DNA of 34,334 nt, taken from positions 1 through 34,334 of the forward strand of contig CALAST010000069.1 in the NCBI GenBank assembly GCA_937889225.1, given 5' to 3'. Below are positions 18,117-26,931 of this stretch, one piece after another (the stretch's first letter is position 1; each line of letters opens with the position of its first letter). The notes under the pieces were generated by a model. That model did not search any database. It was not told where the DNA came from and saw only the letters and a list, made by a program, of their open reading frames with translations. Made by a program: the position numbers and the translations under genes. Source of the stretch: an uncultured Lachnobacterium sp. Its GTDB lineage: Bacteria; Bacillota; Clostridia; Lachnospirales; Lachnospiraceae.

Positions 18117-18164
18117 CTTATATGAAAAAGTATAAGGGGTGCTTATAAAAGTGTCAACTATAAT
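18117..18164 (+). promoter_or_regulatory. Probable LysR operator and L,D-transpeptidase promoter
   Basis: CTTATA (18117-18122), 8 bases, TATAAG (18131-18136): a perfect 20-bp dyad. A TATAAT box follows at 18159-18164 with no good -35 box at 16-18 bases. If transcription starts near 18171, the dyad lies at about -54 to -35, the usual place for a LysR activator site. A weak -35 fits a promoter that needs an activator. A second TTATAA half-like site lies at 18143-18148. Confidence 0.55.
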
Positions 18165-18189
18165 TTCAAAATTTAAGGAGAAGTATGCT

Positions 18190-20262
18190 ATGAAAAAAAG
18201 AACGTTGGATATTATGATTGGAATATTCCTCAGTATTTTTTTAGTTTTACTGGTTATTTGCCTGGTTAAATTTGGGCGAGAAAAACTAGGAAAAAAAGAC
18301 CCCACTATGGAAACAGAAGATACTTATCAGACAGATACATATGAGGACATAGATACTGAAGTTTTGGAAGAAGAAATGTGGGATACGGAGGTTACGGAAA
18401 CCGAAGTAGAAGGAACAGAACTTTCTGAAGAAGAAATTGCCATAATGGAAAGTGAAATGCAAGAGTCTGAAAATGAAGAATCGGAAGAAAAAGATTCGGA
18501 AAAAAGCAGCGAAAAAGAGGAGAAGAAAAAGCCCAAGTATCCATATTATATCAAAGTCAATCGTCAGGCAAATTGTGTGACGGTTTATACATATGACGAT
18601 AATGGAGAGTATACAGTTCCTGTAAAGGCAATGGTTTGTTCCACAGGAAGAAATAAAGGAACACCAACAGGTGTATTTCGTACACAGGCAAAATATACTT
18701 GGCGAACATTATATGGAAATGTATATGGACAGTATTCCACACGTATTAACGGGAATGTATTGTTCCATTCCGTGCCGTATCGAAAGACACAGAAAGATAC
18801 TTTGATTACGAAATATTATAATCAGTTGGGAACAGCTGCATCTGCAGGATGTGTGCGTTTAACATGTGCGGATGCAAAATGGATTTATGATAATTGTGCA
18901 CTTGGGACAACCGTGGAAATTTATGATGGAAGTAGTGCCGGACCTCTTGGAAAGCCAAGTGCGATTAAGATTGATACAAATCATCCGTGTGCAGGATGGG
19001 ACCCAACAGATCCGGATTCCAAAAATCCATGGAGAAAACAGGGACCTATCTTTACCGGTGTGAAGGATACTACCATAGAACGTGGCGAAAATATAGACTT
19101 GGCTTCTAATGTATCAGCAGTGGATACTTATGGAAATGCTGTGACTGTTCAAATATCCGGTACAGTAGATACAAAAGTATGTGGAGAATACAAAGTTACT
19201 TATTCGGCTACAGATTCTAGTGGAAAGTCTACAACCGCGAAAGCAGTAGTGACAGTAAAAGATACAGTAGGTCCGACAATTAGCCAGACGGGTAATATAA
19301 CTGTATATAATTCCACCAAAGATATGGAAAAAGTAATAAAAGCTGCACTTAGTGTAACAGATGCAGGAGAAACATTGGATACATCTGCAATTACATTGGA
19401 TATGTCAAAACTGAAAAATGCGATGAATAGCAAGTCTTATGGAACAATTAAAGTAGATGCTTCTGCAAAAGATGCCTATGGAAATAAATCAAAAACATTT
19501 GAAGTAAAGGTGGTTTATGCCCAAGTCGATGAAAGTGCACCTGTAATCACACTTACAGGAAATCCTGCTTCAGCGTCTGTTGATTTAACAAATGTAGCAG
19601 ATGAAAATGCAAGAAGAACAAAAATTGAAGATGCAGCAAAAGGTATAGTGAATAAAGGTACACATTATACCGTAAAAGATGATGTATCAAGTGAAAAGGA
19701 TATTGTATGTAGTGTTTCCTGTGATTATGTTGGAGAGACATCTGCCGGAAAACGTGATGTTACAGTAATTATAACTGCAAAAGATAAAGCAGGAAAAACT
19801 TCCAAAAAGGAAATAGTAGTGTCAGTTTCGGTTTCGGATAATACAGTAACAGGGGATAATACAGAAGAAGATACTCCAACTGATACAGAAACTCAGATTC
19901 CGGAAGAACCTACAGAAGATACACAAGGTACGCAAAATCCGGGGGATAGTGACAATACAGGAAGTACAGAAGATACGAATTCGGAAAATAAGAGTACAGA
20001 AGATGCAAACACGAATAATTCAACTCAGGAAGATGCACAGAATATAAATGAAGATACTCATAAAACGGAAGATATGAGTAAAAAAGAGGAAGATACGCAG
20101 GATATTCAAGGTGTAAGTGAAAGTCACTATGAGATAGAAGAACTGCAGAATTCCCATGGAGAGAATACCAATACAGAAACTATGGATAAAAATAATGAGA
20201 ATATAACAGATATTCAAGAGATAAGTTCATATAATGTTTTGGAAACCAAAATGGTCGCATAA
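18190..20262 (+). CDS. Membrane-anchored L,D-transpeptidase with Ig-like domains
   Basis: A 690-residue protein. An N-terminal helix (about 6-28) anchors it, followed by a very acidic Glu/Thr linker to about 115. Residues about 117-245 are a YkuD-type L,D-transpeptidase domain with His193 (HSVPY) and the catalytic SAGCVR motif, Cys221. These enzymes make 3-3 cross-links in peptidoglycan or attach proteins to it. Two or three Ig-like domains follow (about 285-580), then a Thr/Asn/Glu-rich low-complexity tail of about 110 residues. ATG 18190 follows AAGGAG with a 9-base gap; an upstream in-frame start at 18139 overlaps the promoter. It is divergent from lysR and lies 1.1 kb after the Tad-like cluster. 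Confidence 0.88.
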   Translation: MKKRTLDIMIGIFLSIFLVLLVICLVKFGREKLGKKDPTMETEDTYQTDTYEDIDTEVLEEEMWDTEVTETEVEGTELSEEEIAIMESEMQESENEESEEKDSEKSSEKEEKKKPKYPYYIKVNRQANCVTVYTYDDNGEYTVPVKAMVCSTGRNKGTPTGVFRTQAKYTWRTLYGNVYGQYSTRINGNVLFHSVPYRKTQKDTLITKYYNQLGTAASAGCVRLTCADAKWIYDNCALGTTVEIYDGSSAGPLGKPSAIKIDTNHPCAGWDPTDPDSKNPWRKQGPIFTGVKDTTIERGENIDLASNVSAVDTYGNAVTVQISGTVDTKVCGEYKVTYSATDSSGKSTTAKAVVTVKDTVGPTISQTGNITVYNSTKDMEKVIKAALSVTDAGETLDTSAITLDMSKLKNAMNSKSYGTIKVDASAKDAYGNKSKTFEVKVVYAQVDESAPVITLTGNPASASVDLTNVADENARRTKIEDAAKGIVNKGTHYTVKDDVSSEKDIVCSVSCDYVGETSAGKRDVTVIITAKDKAGKTSKKEIVVSVSVSDNTVTGDNTEEDTPTDTETQIPEEPTEDTQGTQNPGDSDNTGSTEDTNSENKSTEDANTNNSTQEDAQNINEDTHKTEDMSKKEEDTQDIQGVSESHYEIEELQNSHGENTNTETMDKNNENITDIQEISSYNVLETKMVA

Positions 20263-20482
20263 TATATTAGATTTCTTGTCATTTCTCATTTTGGGCGGAG
20301 CATAAAGCGAATACTGGGTGAAAAATAATTAATAAAACTTATGAATAAGATTAAATTAATTAATTTTTTTAATAATATTAAAGTTGATATACTATTTACG
20401 TGAAATAAACTTTAAAAAGTGTTAGAATAATATTCTAAGAAAGTAAAGTGATGCACAAAAGTAAAGTTTGGAGGAAAACAAT

Positions 20483-23400
20483 ATGAGTGACGTACGTCGC
20501 ATATACGTAGAAAAGAAACCTGATTTTGCAGTAAAAGCAAAAGAGTTAAAGGAAGAAGTAAAGAATTATCTTGGAATTGGAACTGTTACAAATGTAAGAA
20601 TTCTGATTCGTTACGATATTGAAAATGTTTCAGAAGAAACTTATAAAAAAGCATTAATGACGGTATTTTCAGAGCCACCGGTAGATGATATTTATGAAGA
20701 AGAATTTGACTATGGAAATGCAAATGTTTTTTCCGTAGAATATTTACCGGGACAGTTTGACCAAAGAGCAGATTCTGCGGAGCAATGTGTAAAACTGTTA
20801 AATGAAACAGAAGAACCGATTATTCGCAGTGCTACTACATATGTTATCGAAGGCGAAATTACAGAAGAAGAATTTGTAGCAATTAAAAAACATTGTATCA
20901 ATCCGGTAGACTCTCGTGAAACAGATTTAGAAAAACCGGAAACATTGGTACAGAAATTTGATGACCCGGAAGATGTTGTGATTTTTGATGGATTTACCCA
21001 TATGCCGGAATATGCACTTACTGCATTGTATGATTCTTTAAATCTGGCAATGACATTTAAAGATTTTCTTCATATTCAGAATTATTTCAAAAATGAAGAA
21101 CAGCGTGACCCATCTGTAACAGAAATCCGTGTTTTAGATACGTATTGGTCTGACCATTGCCGTCATACCACATTCTCAACAGAGCTTACAGAAGTAAACT
21201 TTGATGACGGATTTTATCGTGCTCCGATGGAAGCAACTTATGAAAATTATTTAAATACACATAAAGAAATGTACAAAGGTCGTGATGACAAATTTGTATG
21301 TTTGATGGATATTGCCCTTCTTGCCATGAAACGTTTAAAAGCAGAAGGAAAATTGGATGACCAGGAAGAATCTGAAGAAATCAATGCTTGTTCTATCGTT
21401 GTTCCGGTAGAAGTAGATGGTGTAACAGAAGAATGGCTTGTAAACTTTAAAAATGAAACGCATAACCATCCAACAGAAATTGAACCATTTGGTGGTGCAG
21501 CTACTTGTCTTGGCGGTGCTATCCGTGACCCATTGTCAGGACGTACTTATGTATATCAGGCAATGCGTGTAACCGGTGCAGCAGACCCTACAGTATCTGT
21601 AAAAGATACGATTCCGGGCAAACTTCCACAGAAAAAACTTGTTCGTGAAGCAGCACATGGTTATAGTTCTTATGGTAACCAGATTGGTCTTGCTACCGGT
21701 TATGTAAAAGAAGTATATCATCCGGATTATGTGGCAAAACGTATGGAAATTGGTGCGGTTATGGGTGCAGCTCCAAGACGTGCCGTACAGAGACTTACTT
21801 CTGACCCGGGAGATAAGATTATCCTTCTTGGCGGACGTACAGGTCGTGATGGTATTGGTGGTGCAACCGGTTCTTCCAAAGCACATAATACAGAGTCTAC
21901 AGCAGAATGTGGTGCAGAAGTACAAAAGGGTAACGCACCAACGGAACGTAAATTACAGAGATTATTCCGTCGTGAAGAAGTTAGCCACATTATTAAGAAA
22001 TGTAATGACTTTGGTGCAGGCGGTGTTTCTGTTGCAATTGGTGAACTTGCAGCAGGGCTTCGTGTGCAGTTAGACAAAGTTCCGAAAAAATATGCCGGTC
22101 TTGATGGAACAGAACTTGCTATTTCTGAATCACAGGAACGTATGGCATGTGTGATCGCTCCGGAAGATGTAGAGCAGTTCTTAGCATATGCAAAAGAAGA
22201 AAACTTAGAAGCAATCGAAGTAGCAGAAGTAACAGAAAGCCCAAGACTTGTTTTAGAATGGCGTGGAAAAGAAATCGTAAATATTTCCCGTGCATTCCTT
22301 GATACAAACGGTGCTCATCAGGAAGCAAAAGTTTCTGTAGATATGCCATCCGTGGAAGCAAATTACTTAAATAAAATCAATACACCAAATGTTGCAAAAG
22401 CAGTAGAAGATGGTGATATGAAAGCTGCATGGCTTGCAGAACTTGCAGACCTTAATGTATGTTCACAGAAAGGTCTTGTGGAAATGTTTGACGGTTCTAT
22501 CGGTGTAGGTAGTGTTTATATGCCTTACGGTGGAAAATATCAGCTTACCGAAACACAGAGCATGGTAGCAAAACTTCCTGTATTAAAAGGAAAATGCGAT
22601 ACTGTAACGATGATGTCTTATGGCTTTGACCCATATTTATCAAGTTGGAGTCCATACCACGGTTCAGTATATGCAGTATTGGAATCCCTTTCTCGTATTG
22701 TTACTGCTGGTGGTGATTTCAAGAAAGTGCGTTTTACATTCCAAGAATACTTCCGCAGAATGGGAGAAGACCCAAAACGTTGGAGTCAGCCTGTAGCAGC
22801 ACTTCTTGGTGCTTATAATGCACAGATGGGATTTGGTCTTCCATCTATCGGTGGAAAAGACTCTATGTCAGGAACATTTAATGAAATTGATGTTCCGCCA
22901 ACACTTGTTTCCTTTGCAGTAGATGTGGCAAAAGAAAAAGATATTATTACACCGGAATTAAAGGCTTCCGGCAATAAACTTGTATTATTCCGCATTGAAA
23001 AAGACCAGTATGATTTACCGATTTATACACAGGTAATGAAACTTTATGATGCAGTACATGAAATGATTCAAAAAGGTGCGGTTATCTCTGCATATGCTCT
23101 AGATGGAAAAGGTCTTGCAGCAGCAGTTAGTAAGATGGCATTTGGTAATAAATTAGGTGTTACCATTTCAGCAGATGTTAGCACAAATACTTTATTTGCT
23201 CCGGGATTGGGCAATATTGTGGCAGAAGTTCCGGAAGATAAGATGGTAATGGTAAAGGATATTCTTGCGGATGCAGGCATTCTTGGCTATCAGAAAGAAG
23301 TTGGTGCTGTAAATGAGTGTTCTGTATTTGTATATGGAGATATGGTAATCTCTATGGACGAAGCATTAAAAGCTTGGACAGGTACTTTGGAAAAAGTATT

Positions 23401-24286
23401 CCCAACTCGTGCAACCATAGATACAGAGGAAGTAAATACCGGTTTATATGAGACAAAAGAAATTTATATCTGCAAAAATAAAGTAGCAAAACCTACTGTA
23501 TTTATTCCGGTATTCCCGGGAACAAACTGTGAATATGACAGTATGAAAGCATTTGAGAGAGCTGGAGCAAATACGATTGTAAAAGTATTTAAGAACTTGA
23601 ATGCACAGGATATCAGAGACTCTGTTGATGAATTTGTAAAAGCAATTGACCAGTCTCAAATGATTATGTTCCCAGGCGGATTCTCCGCAGGTGACGAACC
23701 GGAAGGTTCTGCAAAATTCTTTGCAACTGCATTTAGAAATGCAAAGATGACAGAAGCAGTAAACCGTCTGTTAAATGAAAGAGATGGTCTTGCACTTGGT
23801 ATCTGTAACGGCTTCCAGGCACTTATCAAACTTGGTCTTGTGCCTTATGGTGAAATTCGTATGCAGACAGAAGACTCACCAACACTTACTTATAATACAA
23901 TTAACCGTCATATCAGTAAGATGGTTTATACAAAAGTTGTAACTAATAAATCTCCTTGGTTAGCACAGGCAGAACTTGGAAAGACCTATTGCAATCCTGC
24001 ATCTCACGGGGAGGGACGTTTTGTAGCTCCAAAAGAGTGGTTAGATAAACTGTTTGAAAATGGACAGGTTGCAACCCAATATGTAAACGAAGCAGGTGTT
24101 CCAACTATGGATGAAGAATGGAATATCAATGGCTCTTATATGGCAATCGAAGGTATCACAAGCCCGGATGGTCGTGTGCTTGGTAAGATGGCACATTCTG
24201 AACGTCGTGGGGATAGTGTGGCGATTAACATTTATGGAGAACAGGATATGAAGATTTTTGAATCCGGTGTGGCTTACTTTAGATAA
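20483..24286 (+). CDS. purL: Phosphoribosylformylglycinamidine synthase (single-chain PurS-PurL-PurQ)
   Basis: A 1267-residue enzyme of purine synthesis, which converts FGAR to FGAM using glutamine and ATP. The order is PurS-like N-terminus, two AIR-synthase-type halves (HNHPTEIEPFGGAAT, GATGSS and FGAGGVSVAIGELAAG in the first, SIGGKDSMSG in the second), and a class I glutamine amidotransferase with PGTNCEYD, catalytic Cys1108 in GICNGFQ, and the ASHGEGRFV stretch with the active-site His and Glu region. The length resembles the one-chain clostridial and proteobacterial form (about 1250-1300), whereas B. subtilis uses three proteins. Start ATG 20483 lies 8 bases after GGAGG. No purine riboswitch is visible in the 220-base leader, which holds only AT-rich repeats. 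A strong hairpin follows. Confidence 0.96.
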   Translation: MSDVRRIYVEKKPDFAVKAKELKEEVKNYLGIGTVTNVRILIRYDIENVSEETYKKALMTVFSEPPVDDIYEEEFDYGNANVFSVEYLPGQFDQRADSAEQCVKLLNETEEPIIRSATTYVIEGEITEEEFVAIKKHCINPVDSRETDLEKPETLVQKFDDPEDVVIFDGFTHMPEYALTALYDSLNLAMTFKDFLHIQNYFKNEEQRDPSVTEIRVLDTYWSDHCRHTTFSTELTEVNFDDGFYRAPMEATYENYLNTHKEMYKGRDDKFVCLMDIALLAMKRLKAEGKLDDQEESEEINACSIVVPVEVDGVTEEWLVNFKNETHNHPTEIEPFGGAATCLGGAIRDPLSGRTYVYQAMRVTGAADPTVSVKDTIPGKLPQKKLVREAAHGYSSYGNQIGLATGYVKEVYHPDYVAKRMEIGAVMGAAPRRAVQRLTSDPGDKIILLGGRTGRDGIGGATGSSKAHNTESTAECGAEVQKGNAPTERKLQRLFRREEVSHIIKKCNDFGAGGVSVAIGELAAGLRVQLDKVPKKYAGLDGTELAISESQERMACVIAPEDVEQFLAYAKEENLEAIEVAEVTESPRLVLEWRGKEIVNISRAFLDTNGAHQEAKVSVDMPSVEANYLNKINTPNVAKAVEDGDMKAAWLAELADLNVCSQKGLVEMFDGSIGVGSVYMPYGGKYQLTETQSMVAKLPVLKGKCDTVTMMSYGFDPYLSSWSPYHGSVYAVLESLSRIVTAGGDFKKVRFTFQEYFRRMGEDPKRWSQPVAALLGAYNAQMGFGLPSIGGKDSMSGTFNEIDVPPTLVSFAVDVAKEKDIITPELKASGNKLVLFRIEKDQYDLPIYTQVMKLYDAVHEMIQKGAVISAYALDGKGLAAAVSKMAFGNKLGVTISADVSTNTLFAPGLGNIVAEVPEDKMVMVKDILADAGILGYQKEVGAVNECSVFVYGDMVISMDEALKAWTGTLEKVFPTRATIDTEEVNTGLYETKEIYICKNKVAKPTVFIPVFPGTNCEYDSMKAFERAGANTIVKVFKNLNAQDIRDSVDEFVKAIDQSQMIMFPGGFSAGDEPEGSAKFFATAFRNAKMTEAVNRLLNERDGLALGICNGFQALIKLGLVPYGEIRMQTEDSPTLTYNTINRHISKMVYTKVVTNKSPWLAQAELGKTYCNPASHGEGRFVAPKEWLDKLFENGQVATQYVNEAGVPTMDEEWNINGSYMAIEGITSPDGRVLGKMAHSERRGDSVAINIYGEQDMKIFESGVAYFR

Positions 24287-24372
24287 GAAATATTTTTATA
24301 CAAAGGCAACACCCATTATCCCCAAAAGGCACAAAGGGACAGTCTAAGGAATAAAATAACGAGATAAAAATC

Positions 24373-24420
24373 AGACCTTGTAGAGAGGCTAAAACCTTTC
24401 TATGAGGTCTTTGGCTTTTG
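24373..24420 (+). terminator. Long hairpin downstream of purL, probable terminator
   Basis: A 16-bp stem (AGACCTTGTAGAGAGG with CCTTTCTATGAGGTCT, three G-U pairs) around a CTAAAA loop at 24373-24410, followed by TTGGCTTTTG. The T-run is interrupted, so it may be a weak terminator or an mRNA 3' end stabiliser. It lies about 90 bases after the purL stop. Confidence 0.55.
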
Positions 24421-24700
24421 AGGAATACTTCAAAAAGCATTTGCCAAAATACACAGTATTGGAGATTAAGCAGAAGTTGAATATCCAGAAGACAGTTATC
24501 TCTTTATGGTATCTGCTATCAAGGATGATGATACTTTTTCTGTATAAACTGCTTGGAATGAGACAACACAGAGTTTGAATTATGGGTATTATGACTTGGA
24601 TTCTTATGCAGATTGTGAAGCACTTTTTGAAGAACATTATTCAGAAAGAAATAAAAGTATAGGAACTCTGTCTTTATGGCTAGAGTTCTTGTTGAAATGA
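24416..24700 (+). pseudogene. Remnant of a small gene, frameshifted and with a stop
   Basis: Two reading frames carry protein-like sequence. The first (EYFKKHLPKYTVLEIKQKLN) breaks near 24480, and the second continues with YPEDSYLFMVSAIKDDD, passes one TAA stop near 24544, and goes on with TAWNETTQSLNYGYYDLDSY to a stop at 24700. The continuity of coding-like sequence through the shift and the stop is what marks it as a decayed gene. The family is not recognised with certainty. Together with the purL 3' hairpin it accounts for most of the 490 bases between purL and the toxin-antitoxin pair. Confidence 0.45.
24657..24682 (+). repeat. Left copy of a 26-bp direct repeat flanking the toxin-antitoxin pair
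   Basis: It begins GTATAGGAACTCTG and ends TTTATGGCTA; the right copy at 25341-25366 is identical except at two positions (24 of 26). After the repeat the left copy continues TAGAGTTCTTG, which resembles the right flank with 12 bases missing between two GCTA words. Confidence 0.7.
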
Positions 24701-24729
24701 TTGACAATGTAAATCAAAGTGCATATAAT
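24701..24729 (+). promoter_or_regulatory. Consensus sigma-A promoter for the toxin-antitoxin operon
   Basis: TTGACA (24701-24706), a 17-base spacer and TATAAT (24724-24729): a perfect match to consensus at both boxes. It lies about 50 bases ahead of the antitoxin ATG. The operon is probably kept down by the antitoxin itself, as in related systems; no clear operator dyad was identified. Confidence 0.85.
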
Positions 24730-24780
24730 TAGAGTGTAAGGAGATACTATTAACATAGCTTTTATTAGGAGAGTGATATT

Positions 24781-25053
24781 ATGGCAACAGTATCAACACA
24801 AGTAAGGATAGATGAAGAATTAAAAAAACAGTCAATGGAGTTGTTTGCACAGTTAGGAATAGATATGTCTAGTGCAATGAATATGTTTTTAAAACAGTGT
24901 GTTATGAGAGGTGGATTACCATTTGCAGTGGAGATTCCACAGTATAGGTCGGAGGTTCTTGAAGCAATGGAAGAAGCAAGAAGAATCAGCAAAGACCCAA
25001 ATACAAAAAGATATGGTAGTTTTGCAGAAGCATTAGAGGACTTGGATGTATGA
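24781..25053 (+). CDS. RelB/DinJ-family antitoxin
   Basis: A 90-residue protein. Residues about 1-45 form a ribbon-helix-helix DNA-binding domain starting STQVRIDEELK, with the SSAMNMFLKQCV helix typical of DinJ. The C-terminal half (EVLEAMEEARRISKDPNT) would wrap the toxin. It neutralises the YafQ-like RNase and represses its own promoter in characterised relatives. ATG 24781 follows AGGAGAGTG. The stop overlaps the toxin start in an ATGA. The last 30 residues recur at the end of the ORF at 30591. Confidence 0.92.
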   Translation: MATVSTQVRIDEELKKQSMELFAQLGIDMSSAMNMFLKQCVMRGGLPFAVEIPQYRSEVLEAMEEARRISKDPNTKRYGSFAEALEDLDV

Positions 25054-25331
25054 AATATGATTTAGTGCTAACTGGCAAGTTTAAAAAGGGATTAAAATTT
25101 GCTAAGAAAAGAGGATTAGATATAAAACTCTTAGAAGACATAGTTGATAAATTACAGAATGGTATTCCATTGGAAGAAAAGCATCGTGACCATGAACTGA
25201 AGGGAAAGTTTAAAGGTTTTCGTGAATGTTATATCCAACCAGATTGGTTGTTGATGTATTTAATTGAAGATGATGTACTTGTATTGACATTAGTTGATAC
25301 TGGTACACATTCAGATATGTTTAAAATGTAA
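25050..25331 (+). CDS. YafQ-family mRNA interferase toxin
   Basis: A 93-residue RelE-superfamily toxin of the YafQ branch, which cuts mRNA in the ribosomal A site. The DHEL histidine (48) and the C-terminal TGTHSDMF with His87 and Phe91 match E. coli YafQ His50, His87 and Phe91, and the PDW motif (64-66) carries Asp65. The position equal to YafQ His63, just before PDW, is Tyr61 here (RECYIQPDW). This could lower activity. It overlaps the antitoxin by 4 bases, so translation is coupled. Confidence 0.9.
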   Translation: MKYDLVLTGKFKKGLKFAKKRGLDIKLLEDIVDKLQNGIPLEEKHRDHELKGKFKGFRECYIQPDWLLMYLIEDDVLVLTLVDTGTHSDMFKM

Positions 25332-25340
25332 GAATAGTGT

Positions 25341-25366
25341 GTATAGGAACTCTGGTTTTATGGCTA
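25341..25366 (+). repeat. Right copy of the 26-bp direct repeat
   Basis: Partner of 24657-24682, two mismatches. It starts 10 bases after the toxin stop, so the repeats bracket the whole promoter, antitoxin and toxin segment of about 680 bases. Confidence 0.7.
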
Positions 25367-25626
25367 TTGGAATAGCTAGAGCTTTTGCTTATGGTGGAAA
25401 TCATAATAGACCGATGTATCATCCAAATACAAAACCTAATATGAATATGGGGAAAGAGGAATATAATAATCATCTGTCGACAACTATTAATCATTTTTAT
25501 GAGAAATTATTCCGATTGCCAGAATTGATGAATACACATACAGCAAAAGATATGGCAAAAGAAAGAGAACTGTATATGAAAGATTATGTTTCCCGTTTCA
25601 TGGATGAATGGGAATGGATTAAATAG
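25342..25626 (+). pseudogene. 3' remnant of an HD-superfamily phosphohydrolase gene
   Basis: The open frame reads AIGIARAFAYGG soon after the direct repeat and then continues to NHFYEKLFRLPELMNTHTAKDMAKERELYMKDY, as in the C-terminal third of YedJ-like HD phosphohydrolases. The N-terminal part with the HD metal site is missing, and no proper start is visible. Only about 90 residues remain. The break point coincides with the repeat, so the toxin-antitoxin segment may have cut the gene on arrival. The frame is otherwise intact to its stop at 25626. Confidence 0.6.
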
Positions 25627-25650
25627 TCAAAAAAATTAGAGGTATTTTAC

Positions 25651-26343
25651 ATGATTAAAGCAGTAATATTTGATATGTTTGAAACTTTAGTAACTCATTT
25701 TGAAAGTCCTGTATATATGGCAAAGCAGATATCGAATGATATAGGGATTACTGAAGAAAAGTTTAGAGAAATATGGGATACAACAGATGATGACAGAACT
25801 TTGGGAAAAAGAACTTTCGAAGATGTAATAGAAGAAATTTTAAAAGTGAATAACTGTTATTCTACCGAACTTTTTGAAAAGATAAGAACGAAAAGGAGAT
25901 TGTCAAAAATAGAATGTTTTGAACATATACATCCAGAAATAATCCCACTATTTAAGGCACTTAAAGAACTGAATATAAAGATTGGTTTGATTACAAATTG
26001 TTATTTTGAAGAAAGAGATGTTATAAAAAATAGTATATTTTTTGATTATTTCGATTCAGTATGTATGTCATGTGAAATAGGAATAAAAAAACCTGATGTT
26101 GAAATCTTTCAAAAATGCATGAGGGATTTAATGGTTGAGCCTGATGAATGTCTTTATATTGGAGATGGAGGGACCTTTGAGTTGGAAACAGCACAGTCTT
26201 TGGGAATGTATCCACTTCAAACAACATGGTATTTAAAGGCTGGAGTAAATCAACCAGCAAAGAGGAAAAAAGAGTTTCTACAAGTGGAATCACCATTGGA
26301 AGTGATTTCAGAAATTAATAAACATAGAAAAAAATATGATTGA
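25651..26343 (+). CDS. HAD-superfamily hydrolase (subfamily IA type)
   Basis: A 230-residue protein with the Rossmann-like HAD core. Motif I is FDMFETL with nucleophile Asp8, motif II is LITN, motif III is GIKKPD with its lysine, and motif IV is YIGDGG. The position two after the nucleophile is Phe, not the Asp used as acid/base by HAD phosphatases, which is the pattern seen in haloacid dehalogenase-like members. The substrate cannot be told. The cap domain lies at about residues 15-90. ATG 25651 follows AGAGG. It is the first of a run of small enzyme genes in the accessory patch. Confidence 0.85.
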   Translation: MIKAVIFDMFETLVTHFESPVYMAKQISNDIGITEEKFREIWDTTDDDRTLGKRTFEDVIEEILKVNNCYSTELFEKIRTKRRLSKIECFEHIHPEIIPLFKALKELNIKIGLITNCYFEERDVIKNSIFFDYFDSVCMSCEIGIKKPDVEIFQKCMRDLMVEPDECLYIGDGGTFELETAQSLGMYPLQTTWYLKAGVNQPAKRKKEFLQVESPLEVISEINKHRKKYD

Positions 26344-26455
26344 ATGTGGATTTGTTATTTACATATGTATGTGCATTTGAGGTGCCAGAAGAAAAGGAAT
26401 ATCGATTTGGAGTATAGAAAGGTATTGGAATAATATTGTTGAGAGAGGATGCTAT

Positions 26456-26920
26456 ATGGATATTCAGATTAGATTTGCAGAGAAAAAGGATTATAAATCA
26501 GTTATTAGAATTATGTCACAAGTACAGGATATGCATGTAGAATGGCGTCCAGATATCTATAAGCCAAATGAAAATTTGATATCAGAAGATGTGTTTGAAA
26601 AGATTATAGAGAATGGAACATTTTATGTGGCAGAAGAAAAGGGAATTGTTGTCGGTGTACTAGAAATTGTATTCAGACATGTAGAAAGTCCACCACATGT
26701 TACTCGTGATTTTATTTTTGTTGATACGATGGCTATTGATGAAAAATATAGAGGTATGGGTATTGGGCATCAAATGTTTGATTTCTTGAAGATACTAAAA
26801 AAAGAAAAAAATCTAGATGGAATAGAATTACAAGTAAATGCTAGAAATAGTGCAGCATATGAAATGTATAAGAAATATGGATTTACTGAAAAATCCATTA
26901 ATATGGAGTTGTTGGATTAA
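26456..26920 (+). CDS. GNAT-family N-acetyltransferase
   Basis: A 154-residue protein with the GNAT fold: acetyl-CoA-binding motif A is VDTMAIDEKYRGMGIG (R/QxxGxG) around residue 95-110, followed by the NARNSAAYEMYKKYGF motif B near the C-terminus. It transfers an acetyl group from acetyl-CoA to an amine; the substrate is unknown. ATG 26456 follows GAGAGGATG. The spacer ahead (26344-26455) has one short protein-like stretch (CAFEVPEEKEYRFGV) that may be another gene scrap. Confidence 0.88.
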   Translation: MDIQIRFAEKKDYKSVIRIMSQVQDMHVEWRPDIYKPNENLISEDVFEKIIENGTFYVAEEKGIVVGVLEIVFRHVESPPHVTRDFIFVDTMAIDEKYRGMGIGHQMFDFLKILKKEKNLDGIELQVNARNSAAYEMYKKYGFTEKSINMELLD

Positions 26921-26931
26921 TCACTTTTGAA

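Noticed and set aside
20384..20428. Possible purL promoter (TTGATA at 20384 with TAGAAT at 20423)
   Set aside because: The boxes are not at a usable distance from each other, and no better pair stands out in the AT-rich leader, so no promoter is annotated.
21729..22073. Plus-strand frame of 114 codons inside purL
   Set aside because: A shadow frame in a very conserved enzyme gene; no start signal.
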